Source of the DNA: Paludisphaera mucosa
GTDB taxonomy: Bacteria; Planctomycetota; Planctomycetia; Isosphaerales; Isosphaeraceae
Direction of reading: 5' to 3'
DNA: 64,000 nt
Assembly (NCBI RefSeq): GCF_029589435.1
Contig: NZ_JARRAG010000002.1
Location: 1,302,001 to 1,366,000 of the forward strand
Under the pieces are notes generated by a model. That model made no database searches, was not told the origin of the DNA, and was given only the letters and a program-made list of their open reading frames with translations. The position numbers and the translations under genes were made by a program. Shown piece after piece: positions 63,477 through 64,000 of the stretch; position 1 is the stretch's first letter, and every line of letters begins with the position of its first letter.

Positions 63477-64000
63477 TCAGGTCGACTGGACCTGGCGCTG
63501 GTGCGACAGGACGCTCTCGATGAGCTTCATCTCGGCGAGGGAGAGGAGGAAGGCCAGGGTCGATTCGGCGCCCTGGTTCTGGTTGATCCGGTCCTCCTGG
63601 AGGCCGTCGCGGCAGCCGCCGGACTTGGCGTCGTAGATCTCCAGGCCGAGGTCGTTGCCCCCCAGGAACCATTCCAGCGCGCGGCGGGCCTCGGCGAGCC
63701 ACGAGGGGTCCTCGGTGGCGCGGTAGGCCTCCAGGCAGGCCGAGACCATGGCCTGGGCCTCCACCGGCTGCTGGTCGAACTGGGCGCGGATCCCGTTGCG
63801 GACGTAGAAGCCGTTGCAGCCGATGGGCCGGAAGCAGCCCGAGGGGGCCTTGTGATGCTCGACCAGCCACGAGAGCGAGTCGAGCCCGGCCTGGAGCGCC
63901 TCGGGGGGGCCGCCGTTGCGGGCGGCGGCGATCAGGCCCTGCGAGAGCCGGGCGTTGTCGTAGGTCAGGCGGTCCTCGAACCAGCGCCACTCGTCGGTGG
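63477..64000 (-). CDS. Carboxyl end of a glycosyltransferase-associated six-hairpin protein, cut by window edge
   Basis: The frame is open from the right edge to a stop at 63477, giving about 173 carboxyl-terminal residues; the true start lies outside. It contains WRWFEDRLTYDNARLSQGLI, FRPIGCNGFYVRNGIRAQFD, QQPVEAQAMVSACLEAYRAT and EIYDAKSGGCRDGLQEDRIN. These are alpha-alpha barrel (six-hairpin) repeats as found behind a GT4 glycosyltransferase domain, often next to GH130 genes. The transferase part itself is not visible, so the name is inference. It heads the unit with the GH130 gene. Confidence 0.7.
   Translation of the reverse strand, partial: TDEWRWFEDRLTYDNARLSQGLIAAARNGGPPEALQAGLDSLSWLVEHHKAPSGCFRPIGCNGFYVRNGIRAQFDQQPVEAQAMVSACLEAYRATEDPSWLAEARRALEWFLGGNDLGLEIYDAKSGGCRDGLQEDRINQNQGAESTLAFLLSLAEMKLIESVLSHQRQVQST

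Overview
The window is about 64 kb of very GC-rich bacterial chromosome. It looks like a planctomycete, most likely of the Isosphaeraceae type (Paludisphaera/Singulisphaera relatives); the genus is inference from family content, not from a marker gene. The lineage signs are a DUF1501 protein, three PEP-CTERM surface proteins, a secreted enzyme with the planctomycete LExRxxLS amino-terminal motif, four ECF sigma factors (three with zinc-finger or membrane partners and one with a Ser/Thr kinase), twin-arginine-type Gfo/Idh/MocA and aldo/keto reductase proteins, and many lineage-specific hypothetical proteins. No tRNA, rRNA, CRISPR array, insertion sequence, phage or integrase gene was seen.

Layout. 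1-4 kb: a sensor kinase cut by the left edge and a DUF1501 protein. 4-10 kb: a secreted glycoside hydrolase, then an ECF sigma factor with a transmembrane Ser/Thr kinase that carries its own zinc-binding motif. 10-15 kb: a PEP-CTERM protein, two hypotheticals, an ECF sigma factor overlapping a membrane partner, and a small frameshifted gene. 15-18 kb: a large-subunit catalase and two small proteins. 18-22 kb: two adjacent DUF1990-type genes and a compact row DUF1223 / peroxiredoxin / ECF sigma / zinc-finger anti-sigma. 22-31 kb: spondin-domain and other PEP-CTERM proteins, oxidoreductases, a DinB protein, a GH16 enzyme. 31-35 kb: ComB, glycyl-tRNA synthetase, a TIM-barrel isomerase-like protein, a small membrane protein. 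35-43 kb: a modular GH18-type protein, a coupled creatininase/MFS pair, a 56-residue membrane protein ahead of a membrane sulfatase-fold enzyme, an exonuclease/phosphatase-fold protein. 43-48 kb: a possible K+/H+ exchange-related protein, a secreted hypothetical, an ECF/anti-sigma pair. 48-56 kb: a DEAD-box helicase with a visible promoter, a BatD / BatB-BatC fusion / BatA set, then MOSC-purE-purK. 56-64 kb: a second Gfo/Idh/MocA protein, small proteins, two GH130 phosphorylase-type genes, an antitoxin/toxin/antitoxin-like cluster whose toxin is frameshifted, and the end of a glycosyltransferase-associated protein cut by the right edge.

Themes. Carbohydrate processing is prominent (an unclassified clan GH-A enzyme, GH16, GH18, two GH130, two Gfo/Idh/MocA proteins, an ACS-type MFS transporter). 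Signalling is dominated by ECF modules with linked partners. Four copies of a two-armed inverted-repeat element of 143-199 bp lie between genes. Two small genes, including the ParE-like toxin, are each broken by a one-base change next to a run of C, so either the genes decayed or the assembly has homopolymer errors. No wholly new multi-gene system can be proven by reading alone. The best candidates for a second look are the redox/ECF row at 19.5-22.0 kb, the antitoxin/toxin/antitoxin cluster at 61 kb, the 56-residue protein with its threonine-nucleophile sulfatase-fold partner at 40 kb, and the repeat element.
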